A DNA stretch of 41,638 bases from Tistlia consotensis USBA 355 (GTDB lineage: Bacteria; Pseudomonadota; Alphaproteobacteria; Kiloniellales; DSM-21159): positions 5,166-46,803 of the forward strand of contig NZ_FWZX01000042.1 of the NCBI RefSeq assembly GCF_900177295.1, written 5' to 3'. The position numbers were made by a program, and so were the translations under genes. Below, piece by piece: positions 10,286 through 18,604 of this stretch; positions within the stretch are counted from its first letter, which is position 1; each line of letters opens with the position of its first letter. The notes beneath the pieces are model-generated. The model was given only the letters and a program-made list of their open reading frames with translations. It searched no databases and had not been told where the DNA came from.

Positions 10286-10312
10286 TCCAGAATGGACCTT
10301 CTCAGCCGACCA
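10286..10312. promoter_or_regulatory. Candidate MocR operator upstream of the ABC transporter operon
   Basis: TCCAGAATGGACCTTC (10286-10301), six bases, then GACCA (10308-10312), the same arrangement as 6009-6035. It lies about 145 bases upstream of the binding-protein start codon and just after a pyrimidine-rich tract (10276-10288). Sequence outside these positions differs between the two sites, which argues for selection rather than a copied block. Confidence 0.6.
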
Positions 10313-10456
10313 TTGCCGTCCTCTACTGACGGTCGATCGTGCCGTCGGACCGGCGCGCCGGCTTGCCGGCGGGTCAAGAACGAGAAGAACGGCGGCGCGG
10401 CGGGGAGCTTGCACAGAGATCCCGGCGGCATGCCGACCGGGTTGGAGGACGGACCT

Positions 10457-11542
10457 ATGAAAAGCACCAGAGCGATTCTGTTGTCGGCGAGCGCGGCCGC
10501 GCTCGTCCTGCTGGCCGGCACGGGCGGCGCCGAGGCGGAGACCCTGCGCCTGCTGACCTGGGGCTCCTACGCCCCGGACAAGATCGTCGAGGCCTTCGAG
10601 AAGAAGTACCCCGACATCCACGTCGAGGTGACCTTCTCGAACAACGAGGAGATGATCGCCAAGCTGCGCGCGACCGGCGGCGCCGGCTTCGACCTGGCCC
10701 AGCCGAGCCACGACCGCATCTACGCGGTGCAGAAGGAGTACGGCCTCTACAAGCCGCTCGACCTCTCGAAGATCGACATGTCGGTCTTCGAGCCGAAGCT
10801 GCTCGAGGGCGTCAAGGCCAACACCACGATCGACGGCAAGGTCTACGCCGTGCCGCACCAGTGGGGCACCTCGGGCATCATGGTCGACAAGACCAAGGCG
10901 CCGGACGCCAAGGGCTGGGGCGACCTCTGCAATTCCAAGTACAAGGGCCGGACCTCGATGCGCCTGAAGCGCACGATCCTGCTCGGCACCGCCTTCTCGA
11001 TGGGCTACGACCCCTTCGCGGCCTACGGCGATCTCAAGAAGTACCAGGAGATCCTCGACAAGGTCGCGGACAAGCTGATCGCCTGCAAGGACAACATCAA
11101 GGCCTACTGGAAGGGCGGCGACGACCTGGCCAGCCTGATGCTGTCGGGCGAGGTGGTGATGTCGGAGACCTGGGATTCGACCGCCTACCGGATCTACAAC
11201 CAGAACCACAACATCGTCTTCGTGCCGCCGGAGACCGGCGCTCTCGCCTGGATCGACACCTTTGCGATCCCGGCCAAGGGCGAGGCCGACGACGCCGCCT
11301 ACAAGTGGATCAACTTCGTCATGCAGCCGGAGATGGTCAAGCTGATGTCGGCGAGCTCCGGTGCCGTGATCGCGGTCAAGAACGGCAAGGACATGCTGCC
11401 CGACGACAAGAAGGCGGCCTACGAGGCGGCCTGGACGCCCGAGGATGTCCAGCGCCTGAAGTTCTTCGCCAACATCCCGCCGGGCGTCGAGGACATGGAG
11501 GGCAAGACCCTGGAGAAGATCAAGGCCGCGACCGGCGGCTGA
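10457..11542 (+). CDS. PotD/PotF-like periplasmic substrate-binding protein of a polyamine-type ABC transporter
   Basis: 361 residues with a Sec signal peptide at about 1-27 (hydrophobic core then GGAEAE), mature protein starting near ETLRLLTWGSYAPD. This opening and later GFDLAQPSHDRIYAVQ, VPHQWGTSGI and AWIDTFAIPAKG are characteristic of the spermidine/putrescine-binding family. It captures the substrate in the periplasm and delivers it to the two permeases downstream. The ATG at 10457 has GGAGG upstream. The ligand could be a polyamine or another amine or opine; the adjacent amine oxidase and aldehyde dehydrogenase favour an amine. It is separated from the ATPase gene by a 227-base gap filled by a palindromic repeat. 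Confidence 0.9.
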   Translation: MKSTRAILLSASAAALVLLAGTGGAEAETLRLLTWGSYAPDKIVEAFEKKYPDIHVEVTFSNNEEMIAKLRATGGAGFDLAQPSHDRIYAVQKEYGLYKPLDLSKIDMSVFEPKLLEGVKANTTIDGKVYAVPHQWGTSGIMVDKTKAPDAKGWGDLCNSKYKGRTSMRLKRTILLGTAFSMGYDPFAAYGDLKKYQEILDKVADKLIACKDNIKAYWKGGDDLASLMLSGEVVMSETWDSTAYRIYNQNHNIVFVPPETGALAWIDTFAIPAKGEADDAAYKWINFVMQPEMVKLMSASSGAVIAVKNGKDMLPDDKKAAYEAAWTPEDVQRLKFFANIPPGVEDMEGKTLEKIKAATGG

Positions 11543-11575
11543 CGATCGGGCAGGCAGTCCTCCACTCCCGTCGAT

Positions 11576-11726
11576 GTCCCTCTCCGCCCTCGCGGGTGGA
11601 GAGGGACACGGGGGGCCCGGCGTTTCGTGTGGAGAGGTGGGGGGCCGGCCGGGATCCGGCCTCCGGGGGGATAGCGTCCGCCACCTCACCCCGGCCCTCT
11701 CCGCCCTCCGGGGCGGAGAGGGAGTT
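11576..11726. repeat. Palindromic intergenic repeat, family C copy 2
   Basis: Outer blocks CCCTCTCCGCCCTCGCGG... (from 11578) and ...CTCCGGGGCGGAGAGGGAG (to 11725) are inverted relatives of each other and of the copies at 10109 and 18605; the centre is more diverged and contains its own GC-rich dyad around 11650. It interrupts the transporter operon between the binding-protein and ATPase genes and could lower downstream expression or stabilise the upstream mRNA. Confidence 0.82.
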
Positions 11727-11769
11727 ATCGTCGAGGCGGTTGAAGCAGACAGCGTACCGGCCGGAGACC

Positions 11770-12876
11770 ATGAGCAGCGAGCAGGCTAACGACCTCGAGT
11801 GCGAGCACCTGACGAAGCGATTCGGCGCCTTCACCGCCGTCGACGACGTCTCCTTCGAGATCCCGAGCGGCTCGTTCTTCTCGATCCTCGGGCCCTCGGG
11901 CTGCGGCAAGACCACGCTGATGCGCATGATCGCCGGCTTCGAGGATCCGGCGGCCGGCGACATCCGCATCAAGGGCCGCTCGGTGCTGGGCACGCCGCCG
12001 AACCGGCGCAACGTCAAGATGGTGTTCCAGCACCTGGCGCTGTTCCCGATGATGAACGTCGGCGAGAACATCGCCTACGGCCTGCGCTGCGCCGGCGTCG
12101 GGCGGTCCGACATCGAGCGCCGGGTCCGCGACGTGCTGGAGCGCATCGGCCTGCCCGGCGTCGAGGGCAAGGAAATCAACCAGCTGTCCGGCGGCCAGAA
12201 GCAGCGGATCGCGATCGCCCGCTGCATGGTCCTGGAGCCCGACGTGCTGCTGCTCGACGAGCCGCTCGGCGCGCTCGACCTCAAGCTGCGTGAGCGCATG
12301 AAGATCGAGCTGAAGCTGCTGCAGCACCAGTTCGACACGACCTTCGTCTACATCACCCACGACCAGTCGGAGGCGCTGGTCATGTCCGACCGGGTCGCGG
12401 TGATGAACGGCGGCCGCTTCGAGCAGATCGGCGCGCCGCAGGAGCTCTACAACGCGCCCGGCACCGCCTTCGTCGCCGGCTTCGTCGGCGACAGCAACCG
12501 TTGGAGCGGCCGGGTCGTCGCGGCCGACGCCGAGGCGGTGCAGGTCGAGACCGCGGGCGGCGCGCGCCTGCTCTGCCGGCCCGGCGCCCTGCGCCCGGCG
12601 CCCGGCGAGGCGGTCGAGGTCTTCGTCCGGCCGGAGGCGATCGCCATCGCCGGCGGCGGGGCAGGGGAAGGCGCGGGCGGCAACCGCCTGGCCGGGCGCG
12701 TCGACTCCCTGCTGTTCAACGGCGCCGCCAGCCGGGTCCTGGTGCGCGGCGCCGACGACCGCCTGGTCGAGGTCGCCTACGCGCCGGAGGGCGGGCCCGG
12801 CGACTTCGGACCGGGCGACGCCGTCGAGCTCGCCTGGGCGGCGGCCCAGACCAAGTGCTTCCCGAGCCAGGGCTGA
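11770..12876 (+). CDS. PotA-like ATP-binding subunit of polyamine-type ABC transporter
   Basis: 368 residues. Walker A GPSGCGKTT (41-49), Q-loop VFQHLALFP (85-93), signature LSGGQKQR (139-146), Walker B VLLLDEP (159-165), H-loop His197 in ITHD, followed by a TOBE-type regulatory domain from about 245. It drives substrate import through the permeases encoded next. The ATG at 11770 follows GGAG by four bases; the open frame upstream is the shadow of the preceding gene and repeat. The permease gene begins 7 bases after its stop. Confidence 0.94.
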   Translation: MSSEQANDLECEHLTKRFGAFTAVDDVSFEIPSGSFFSILGPSGCGKTTLMRMIAGFEDPAAGDIRIKGRSVLGTPPNRRNVKMVFQHLALFPMMNVGENIAYGLRCAGVGRSDIERRVRDVLERIGLPGVEGKEINQLSGGQKQRIAIARCMVLEPDVLLLDEPLGALDLKLRERMKIELKLLQHQFDTTFVYITHDQSEALVMSDRVAVMNGGRFEQIGAPQELYNAPGTAFVAGFVGDSNRWSGRVVAADAEAVQVETAGGARLLCRPGALRPAPGEAVEVFVRPEAIAIAGGGAGEGAGGNRLAGRVDSLLFNGAASRVLVRGADDRLVEVAYAPEGGPGDFGPGDAVELAWAAAQTKCFPSQG

Positions 12877-12882
12877 GCGGCC

Positions 12883-13752
12883 ATGCCCCGCAAGGACGCC
12901 GACCGGCTGTCGCTGATCCTGCTGATGACGCCGCTGCTGCTGTGGCTGGTGCTGCTGATCCTGCTGCCGCACCTTGGCATCGGCTACCTGTCGCTGCGCG
13001 AGAAGGTGGCGCCACGCGTCTATCACTTCAGCTTCGCCAACTACATCGACTTCCTGCACGAGCCGATCTACTGGAACACCCTGCTGCGCACCGCCTGGAT
13101 GTCGATCCTGGTGACCGTGCTGACGCTCTTCGTTGGCTTCCCGATCGCCTACTACATCGCCAAGGTCGCCGGGCGGCGCAGCCGGGCGGCGCTGTTCCTG
13201 CTCTGCCTGGTGCCGCTCTGGGTCAGCGACCTGGTGCGCGCCTTCGGCTGGATGATGCTGCTGCGCGAGACCGGCATCGTCTCGGGCCTGCTGCAGTGGG
13301 CCGGCCTCTCCTCGGGTCCGGTCGAGATGCTCTACAACGACGTCACGGTGATCGTCGGGCTGGTCTACACCGTCGTGCTGTTCATGATCGTGCCGATCGT
13401 CTCGACCCTCGACGGCATGGACAACAGCCTGATCGAGGCCGGCTACAACCTCGGCGGCAGCCGCCTGACCGTGCTGCGCCGGATCATCGTGCCCTACGCC
13501 ATGCCGGGCATCGTCGCCGGCTGCATCATCGTCTTCATGCTGACCGCCGGCAGCTACCTGACGCCGGTGCTGCTCGGCGGCAAGAACTCCATGTGGTTCA
13601 CCGAGCAGATCTACGACCAGTTCATCACCCGCTACAACTGGGAGGGCGGCTCGACCTTCGGCATCCTGCTGCTGGTCTTCACCTCCCTCGTCGTCTGGGC
13701 CGGCCTGCGCCTGAGCGGCCAGAACCTGGCGACCACGGTGGCGAAGCGGTGA
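12883..13752 (+). CDS. PotB-like ABC transporter permease
   Basis: 289 residues with about six hydrophobic segments (first at about 10-30, LLMTPLLLWLVLLILL). The EAA loop that docks on the ATPase is visible at about 183-212 (IEAGYNLGGSRLTVLRRI followed by VPYAMPG). Inner-membrane half of the import channel. Seven bases separate it from the ATPase gene; the second permease follows after a 319-base gap. Confidence 0.93.
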   Translation: MPRKDADRLSLILLMTPLLLWLVLLILLPHLGIGYLSLREKVAPRVYHFSFANYIDFLHEPIYWNTLLRTAWMSILVTVLTLFVGFPIAYYIAKVAGRRSRAALFLLCLVPLWVSDLVRAFGWMMLLRETGIVSGLLQWAGLSSGPVEMLYNDVTVIVGLVYTVVLFMIVPIVSTLDGMDNSLIEAGYNLGGSRLTVLRRIIVPYAMPGIVAGCIIVFMLTAGSYLTPVLLGGKNSMWFTEQIYDQFITRYNWEGGSTFGILLLVFTSLVVWAGLRLSGQNLATTVAKR

Positions 13753-13829
13753 GGGGGACGGGGATGCTCGACATTGTCGTCTTCGCATTCGGGACAGGTC
13801 AGACACGCAGGTTCGTCTTCCCGGACGCC

Positions 13830-13993
13830 GCTTTGCCCGACAGCTCTGCTGTCGTCGGCAAAGCGAGCGATCCGGGACCCAGGGCCAAGGGGCCGGGACA
13901 GCGGAGCGCGTGGCCCTGGGTCCCGGGTCACAAGGCTCGCGAACCGAAAGCCTTTCCAAGGCTTTCGGGCTCGCCTAGCGCCCGGGATGACGG
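13830..13993. repeat. Mosaic of hairpins (family D) filling the 319-base gap 13753-14071 inside the transporter operon
   Basis: Three dyads follow one another: 13830-13844 with 13848-13864 (imperfect, TTTGCC...GGCAAA); 13869-13887 with 13911-13929 (19-base arms, one mismatch, core CCGGGACCCAGGGCC); and 13944-13952 with 13960-13968 (CCGAAAGCC/GGCTTTCGG, perfect). The tail CGCCCGGGATGACGG is of the type often found at the edge of such alphaproteobacterial repeats. No gene is visible in the gap; the rest holds only the leader and ribosome site of the second permease gene. Confidence 0.8.
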
Positions 13994-14071
13994 GGCGGGA
14001 GAGATCTGTGCATGCCCTGGCGCCTCGGCGGGGAAGATGAAGGAGAGAGGCGGCAGCGTGGGAGCCCGCCG

Positions 14072-14965
14072 ATGAACGTCGCAGCCCCCCAGACCCCCGC
14101 GCTGCGCCTGGCCTACCGGGCCTACGTGCTGCTGTTCTTCCTCTACCTGGCGGCGCCGCTGGTCGCGGCCAGCTTCTTCGCCTTCAACGACTCGCAGTTC
14201 CCCTCGCTGCCCTGGCGCGGCTTCACCCTCGACTGGTTCTTCGGCAGCGTCGACCCGAAGATCGGCCTGTTCCACGACCGCCGCCTGCTGCAGGGCCTGG
14301 AGAACTCGCTCTACATCGGCCTGATCGTCTCGACGCTCTCGGTCGCGGTCGCCACCTGCAACGCCTTCCTGTTCGAGCGGCGCGACTTCCCGGCCAAGGG
14401 CTTCCTCTACGTCATGATGATCCTGCCGCTGGTCATCCCCGGCGTGATCCTGGGCATCTCGATCCTGGTGCTCTCCTCGATGGTCGCCAACGGCATCTAC
14501 GACTCCTGGGGCGTCGAGCTCGACTTCATGCGGCCCGGCATCCCGCTGGTCGTGGTCGGCCAGTTCTCCTTCCTGACGACGATCACCACCCTGGTCATCC
14601 AGGCGCGCCTGAAGAAGTTCGACGTCGCGCTCGAGGAGGCGGCCCTCAACCTCGGCGCCAGCCGGCTGCGCGTGCTGCTGACCGTGACCCTGCCGTTCCT
14701 CAAGCCGGCGATGATCGCGGCCGGCATCGTCGGCTTCCTGGTCTCCTTCGAGAACTTCAACACGACCCTGATGCTGGTCGGCTCCGAGGCGCCGCTGACC
14801 ATCACCATGTTCGACCGCGTCGCCAAGGTCGGCTCGACCCCGGTGCTGAACGCGACCTCCTTTTTCCTGATCGTCGCCTCGGGCCTGCTGGCGCTGATCT
14901 CCGTCCTGGTCCAGCGCGAGCCCAGGGCCCGCGCCGCGGTCGCGCTGGACGACGGGCACGACTGA
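14072..14965 (+). CDS. PotC-like ABC transporter permease
   Basis: 297 residues, six predicted membrane segments beginning at about 14-36 (LLFFLYLAAPLVAASFF). The EAA loop is present (EEAALNLGASRLRVLLTV followed by LPFLKPAM). Second half of the import channel. The ATG at 14072 has GGGAG about eight bases upstream; the in-frame extension to 14012 lies in repeat DNA and is unlikely. Last transporter gene; the GMC dehydrogenase gene follows after a family A repeat. Confidence 0.92.
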   Translation: MNVAAPQTPALRLAYRAYVLLFFLYLAAPLVAASFFAFNDSQFPSLPWRGFTLDWFFGSVDPKIGLFHDRRLLQGLENSLYIGLIVSTLSVAVATCNAFLFERRDFPAKGFLYVMMILPLVIPGVILGISILVLSSMVANGIYDSWGVELDFMRPGIPLVVVGQFSFLTTITTLVIQARLKKFDVALEEAALNLGASRLRVLLTVTLPFLKPAMIAAGIVGFLVSFENFNTTLMLVGSEAPLTITMFDRVAKVGSTPVLNATSFFLIVASGLLALISVLVQREPRARAAVALDDGHD

Positions 14966-15011
14966 CGGCCATGTCGCTGCCCGGTCGGCTCGTGACCGCT
15001 TGCGCGCTGCC

Positions 15012-15092
15012 ACGTCCCTCGACAGGCTCGGGACGAAGCCGAGTGCTGGTCAGCTCTGCCGGTCGCTTCGTCCCGAGCCTGTCGAGGGACGT
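15012..15092. repeat. Palindromic intergenic repeat, family A copy 2
   Basis: Perfect 28-base inverted arms at 15012-15039 and 15065-15092 (one more paired base outside) around a 25-base loop. The arms match copy 1 at 2655-2730, where the right arm carries two changes; loops differ. It lies between the second permease gene and the GMC dehydrogenase gene. Confidence 0.95.
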
Positions 15093-15143
15093 GAGAGCTC
15101 CGGCGATCCCACTGTCGGCGACCTAGGACAGGCGGAACCCCCC

Positions 15144-16754
15144 ATGGACTACGACTACATCGTCGTCGGCGCCGGCTCGGCCGGCTGCGTGCTGGCCAAC
15201 CGCCTGACCGCGAGCGGCCGCAACCGCGTGCTGCTGCTCGAGGCCGGCGGCAGCGACAAGCAGTTCTGGATCACCACGCCGATCGGCTACGGCCGGATCT
15301 TCTACGACGAGTCCGTCAACTGGATGTACCAGACCGAGCCGGACCCCGGCACGGGCGGCCGGGTCAGCTACTGGCCGCGCGGCAAGGTGCTGGGCGGCTC
15401 CAGCTCGATCAACGCGATGGTCTACATCCGCGGCCAGGCCGGCGACTTCGACGACTGGGCGGCGGCCGGCAACCCCGGCTGGGCCTGGGCCGACGTGCTG
15501 CCGCTGTTCCGGCGCATGGAGCGCCACGTGCTCGGCGAGAGCCCGTCACGCGGCGGCTCCGGGCCGCTCAGCGTGACCGGCATCGAGCGCGACGCCCATC
15601 CGCTCTGCCAAGTCTACCTGGAGGCCTGCCGCCAGGCCGGCTTCACCGTCGTCGAGGACCTGAACGGCAGCGAGCAGGACAGCGCCGGCCTCTACCACCT
15701 GACGATCAGGGACGGCCGCCGCCACTCGGCCGCGACGGCCTACCTCGACCCGGCGCGCCGCCGCCCGAACCTGGACGTCGCGACCCACGCCCAGGCGACT
15801 CGCATCCTGTTCGACGGCACGCGCGCCATCGGCGTCGAGCACCGCCGCCACGGCCGCACGGAGAAGGCGCTGGCCTCCCGAGAGGTGATTCTCTCCGCCG
15901 GCGCGATCAACTCGCCGCAGCTGCTTCAGCTCTCCGGCGTCGGCCCGGCCGGGCTGCTGCGGCGCCACGGCCTCGAGGTCCGGCTCGACGCCCCGGCGGT
16001 CGGCCGCAACCTGCAGGACCACCTGGGCCTCGACTTCCTGTTCCGCTCGAAGCTGCCGACCCTCAACCAGATGCTGCGGCCCTGGTGGGGCAAGCTGCGC
16101 TGGGGCCTGACCTACCTCGCCCTGCGCCGCGGCCCGCTGGCGCTCTCGGTCAACCAGGGCGGCGGCTTCGTTCGCGGACGCGAGAACCTGACCCGCCCGA
16201 ACCTGCAGCTCTACTTCAGCCCGGTCAGCTACCTGAAGGCGCCGCCGGGCAGCCGGCCGCTGCTCAACCCCGATCCCTATCCGGCCTTCCTGCTCGGCTA
16301 CTCGCACTGCCGCCCGACCAGCCGCGGGCACCTCGAGATCCGCAGCGCCGATCCCTTCGCGGCGCCGGCGATCCACCCCAACTACCTCTCGACCGAGGCG
16401 GACATGGCCGACCAGCTCGACGGCTGGCGCCTGATGCGCCGCCTCGCCGCGACCCCGGCCTTCGCCGGCCTCATCGAGTCCGAGATCACCCCCGGCGCCG
16501 CGCTGCAGAGCGAGGAGGAGATGATCGCGGACATCCGCGCCCGCGCCGGCACGGTCTTCCACGCGAGCTGCACCTGCGCCATGGGCCCCGACCCGCAGAC
16601 CTCGGTCGTCGACCCGCAGCTCCGGGTCCACGGCCTCCAGGGCCTGCGCGTCATCGACGCCTCGGTCTTCCCCTGCGTGCCCTCCGGCAACACCAACGCC
16701 CCGGCCATCATGGTCGGCGAGAAGGGCGCGGAGCTGGTGCTGGGCGAGGGGTAG
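15144..16754 (+). CDS. GMC-family FAD alcohol dehydrogenase (choline dehydrogenase-like)
   Basis: 536 residues starting at MDYDYIVVGAGSAGCVLANR (ATG 15144); the in-frame extension to 15000 crosses the repeat. ADP-binding GAGSAG at 9-14, GMC signature GKVLGGSSSINAMVYIRG, the active-site region FHASCTCAMG (His473) and C-terminal SGNTNAPAIMVGE. Oxidises an alcohol to an aldehyde with FAD, passing electrons to the respiratory chain or O2. Its place after the transporter suggests it acts on an imported amino-alcohol such as a choline-like compound or a hydroxylated intermediate, with the aldehyde dehydrogenase at 7209 as a possible next step. Substrate not determinable here. Confidence 0.88.
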   Translation: MDYDYIVVGAGSAGCVLANRLTASGRNRVLLLEAGGSDKQFWITTPIGYGRIFYDESVNWMYQTEPDPGTGGRVSYWPRGKVLGGSSSINAMVYIRGQAGDFDDWAAAGNPGWAWADVLPLFRRMERHVLGESPSRGGSGPLSVTGIERDAHPLCQVYLEACRQAGFTVVEDLNGSEQDSAGLYHLTIRDGRRHSAATAYLDPARRRPNLDVATHAQATRILFDGTRAIGVEHRRHGRTEKALASREVILSAGAINSPQLLQLSGVGPAGLLRRHGLEVRLDAPAVGRNLQDHLGLDFLFRSKLPTLNQMLRPWWGKLRWGLTYLALRRGPLALSVNQGGGFVRGRENLTRPNLQLYFSPVSYLKAPPGSRPLLNPDPYPAFLLGYSHCRPTSRGHLEIRSADPFAAPAIHPNYLSTEADMADQLDGWRLMRRLAATPAFAGLIESEITPGAALQSEEEMIADIRARAGTVFHASCTCAMGPDPQTSVVDPQLRVHGLQGLRVIDASVFPCVPSGNTNAPAIMVGEKGAELVLGEG

Positions 16755-16782
16755 GGCGGGGGCAGGGCTCCCGATTCCCACC

Positions 16783-16892
16783 CGTCATCCTCGCGAAAGC
16801 GAGGATCCAGAGGAAGACGATGTACGCACGAACCTGCGTCCGTCCGCGTTGGCCGCACCGTTCTCTGGATCCTCGCTTTCGCGAGGATGACG
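16783..16892. repeat. Palindromic intergenic repeat, family B copy 2 (110 bases)
   Basis: Perfect 30-base inverted arms at 16783-16812 and 16863-16892, identical to those at 4278-4387, with a 50-base centre. Read in reverse complement, the centre starts AACGGTGC like copy 1, so the two copies are in opposite orientation. It lies between the converging GMC and ribF genes. Confidence 0.95.
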
Positions 16893-16927
16893 CGAGGGGG
16901 GAGGACCGGCAGAGGGCGAAGGTGCCG

Positions 16928-17962
16928 TCACCCGCCGCCCGCAATGAACGGACTGACCGGCCACTCGGTCTGCCAGGTCTCCCAGGACAGCGTCGCCCGC
17001 GCCCGGGCGCTGTCGGCGGCCATCTGCTCGACCAGCTTCTCGACGGACTCGAACCTGGCCTCGGGGCGCAGGTAGTCGATCAGGGCGACGCGCAGGTGGC
17101 GGCCGTAGAGGTCGCCCTCGAAGTCGAAAAGGTGGGTCTCGAGCAGCGGCTCGGGCAGCTCGAACATCGGGTTGATGCCGAGGTTGGCGACGCCGGGGCG
17201 CCAGACCGTCGCGCCGGCGCCTCGCTCGCCCTCCTCGTGCTCGATGGCGGCGCGCACGGCATAGACGCCGTAGGCCGGGCGCAGCAGCTCGCCGAGCCTG
17301 AGGTTGGCGGTCGGGAAGCCGAGCGTGCGGCCGCGCCTGGCGCCGCTCTCGACGCGGCCCTCGATCTCCCAGTAGCGGCCGAGCAGCAGGGCGGCGCGGG
17401 TCGGGTTGCCGCCCTTCAGGTACTCGCGCACCAGGGAGGAGGAGTAGGGCTTCTCGCCGCCCTTCGAATCGCCGGGTCCCGAGACCGGCGCCATGGCCGT
17501 GACGCCGAAGCCGTGGCGGCGGCCCTCGGCGGCCAGGAGCGCGGCGTCGCCACGGCGCTTGCGGCCGAAGCGGAAGTTGTCGCCGACCACGACGTGGCGC
17601 GCCGCCAGCCCGTCCTCGGGCCCGCCGACCAGGACCTGCGCCACGAAGTCCTCGGCCTCCAGGCCGGCGAGCTCGGCGTTGAAGGCGAGCACGTAGAGCA
17701 GGTCGACGCCGAGCGATTCGATCAGCTTGGCCTTGGTCCGCCAGTTGGTCAGGCGGAAGGGCGGCTGGTCGGGCTGGAAGAAGAGCCGCGGGTGCGGCTC
17801 GAAGGACATCAGCGCGAGCGGCGCGTCCATCTCGCGGGCCAGGCGGCCGGCCTTGGCGATCAGCGCCTGGTGGCCGCGGTGGATGCCGTCGAAGTTGCCG
17901 ATCGCGACGACCGCGCCGCGCGCGGCCGGCGCCGTGTGGGTCCAGTGGCGCAGGATCAGCAC
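16928..17962 (-). CDS. ribF: Bifunctional riboflavin kinase / FAD synthetase
   Basis: Makes FMN from riboflavin and FAD from FMN with ATP. 344 residues from the GTG at 17962. FAD synthetase domain at about 15-180: GNFDGIHRGH (22-31), VVGDNFRFGRKRRGD, SSSLVREYL. Riboflavin kinase domain at about 190-325: RTLGFPTANL with PTAN at 217-220, GVANLGINPMFE and catalytic Glu282 in FDFEGDLYGR. No ATG is available near the conserved N-terminus; the GTG with GGGGGAG upstream gives a full-length family protein. It overlaps the end of the flavin reductase gene by 7 bases, so the two are translated from one mRNA. FAD made here would serve the flavoenzymes nearby, though that is only context. Confidence 0.94.
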   Translation of the reverse strand: MLILRHWTHTAPAARGAVVAIGNFDGIHRGHQALIAKAGRLAREMDAPLALMSFEPHPRLFFQPDQPPFRLTNWRTKAKLIESLGVDLLYVLAFNAELAGLEAEDFVAQVLVGGPEDGLAARHVVVGDNFRFGRKRRGDAALLAAEGRRHGFGVTAMAPVSGPGDSKGGEKPYSSSLVREYLKGGNPTRAALLLGRYWEIEGRVESGARRGRTLGFPTANLRLGELLRPAYGVYAVRAAIEHEEGERGAGATVWRPGVANLGINPMFELPEPLLETHLFDFEGDLYGRHLRVALIDYLRPEARFESVEKLVEQMAADSARARATLSWETWQTEWPVSPFIAGGG

Positions 17963-18513
17963 GGCCCGCGCTCCCCCCCGGCCGGGGTGGTCGGGCCGGC
18001 CGGGGCGGGGGCCGGCTCGGGCGGCTCGCTGGCGGCGAAGTGGCCGTAGCGGCTGCGCAGGTAGACCAGCGGCCGGCGGTCGGGCCGGCTCTCCATGCGC
18101 TCGATCTCGCCGAGGAAGATGCGGTGGTCGCCGCCCTCGTGGACCGCGACCTTGCGGCACTCGAAGCCGGCGACAGCGCCGGCGATGACCGGCGAGCCGC
18201 GGTCCCAGGCGTGCCAGGCGACGCCGGCCCACTTGTCCGCCGAGGGGGTGGCGAAGCGGATCGAGATCGCCTCCTGGCCGGCCGAGAGCACCGAGACGCC
18301 GAAGTGGTCGGCGCGCAGGAAGGCCGAGAGGCTGAAGGCGGTCTTGGCCAGGCTGAACAGCACCAGCGGCGGGTTGAGCGAGACCGAGGCGAAGGAGTTG
18401 CAGGTGATGCCGACCGGATTGCCGGCGCCGTCGCGCGTCGTCACCACGGTGATCCCGGTGGCGAAGTTGCCGAAGGCCTTCTTCAGGGCGGCGATGTCGA
18501 GCGGCGCGGGCAT
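17956..18513 (-). CDS. Flavin reductase (FMN-binding split-barrel family)
   Basis: 185 residues, starting at MPAPLDIAALKKAFGNF with GGAG four bases upstream; a longer start at 18549 is possible. Motifs are those of the flavin reductase-like family: GNFATGITVVTT, GNPVGITCNSFASVSLNPPL and SVLSAGQE, ending in a Pro/Ala-rich tail. It reduces FMN or FAD with NAD(P)H, usually for a partner monooxygenase, but none is adjacent. Its stop overlaps the ribF start, coupling flavin synthesis with flavin reduction. No FMN riboswitch was recognised upstream. Confidence 0.88.
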   Translation of the reverse strand: MPAPLDIAALKKAFGNFATGITVVTTRDGAGNPVGITCNSFASVSLNPPLVLFSLAKTAFSLSAFLRADHFGVSVLSAGQEAISIRFATPSADKWAGVAWHAWDRGSPVIAGAVAGFECRKVAVHEGGDHRIFLGEIERMESRPDRRPLVYLRSRYGHFAASEPPEPAPAPAGPTTPAGGERGPC

Positions 18514-18604
18514 GAGACTCCGAAAGCGGCCCCGGCGGGAGCGCCCCATAATGGCGGCTGGCCCCGCGAGCGCAAGAGAGGGGGCGGGAAGGAAGCGCCG
18601 TCGA

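Noticed and set aside
11725-13959. Minus-strand open frame of 744 codons across the ABC transporter
   Set aside because: Asp/Gln/His/Arg-rich shadow of potA and potB-like genes, with no recognisable domain.
18514-18604. FMN riboswitch before the flavin reductase-ribF pair
   Set aside because: No conserved FMN aptamer boxes could be found; only a short leader and the family C repeat are present.
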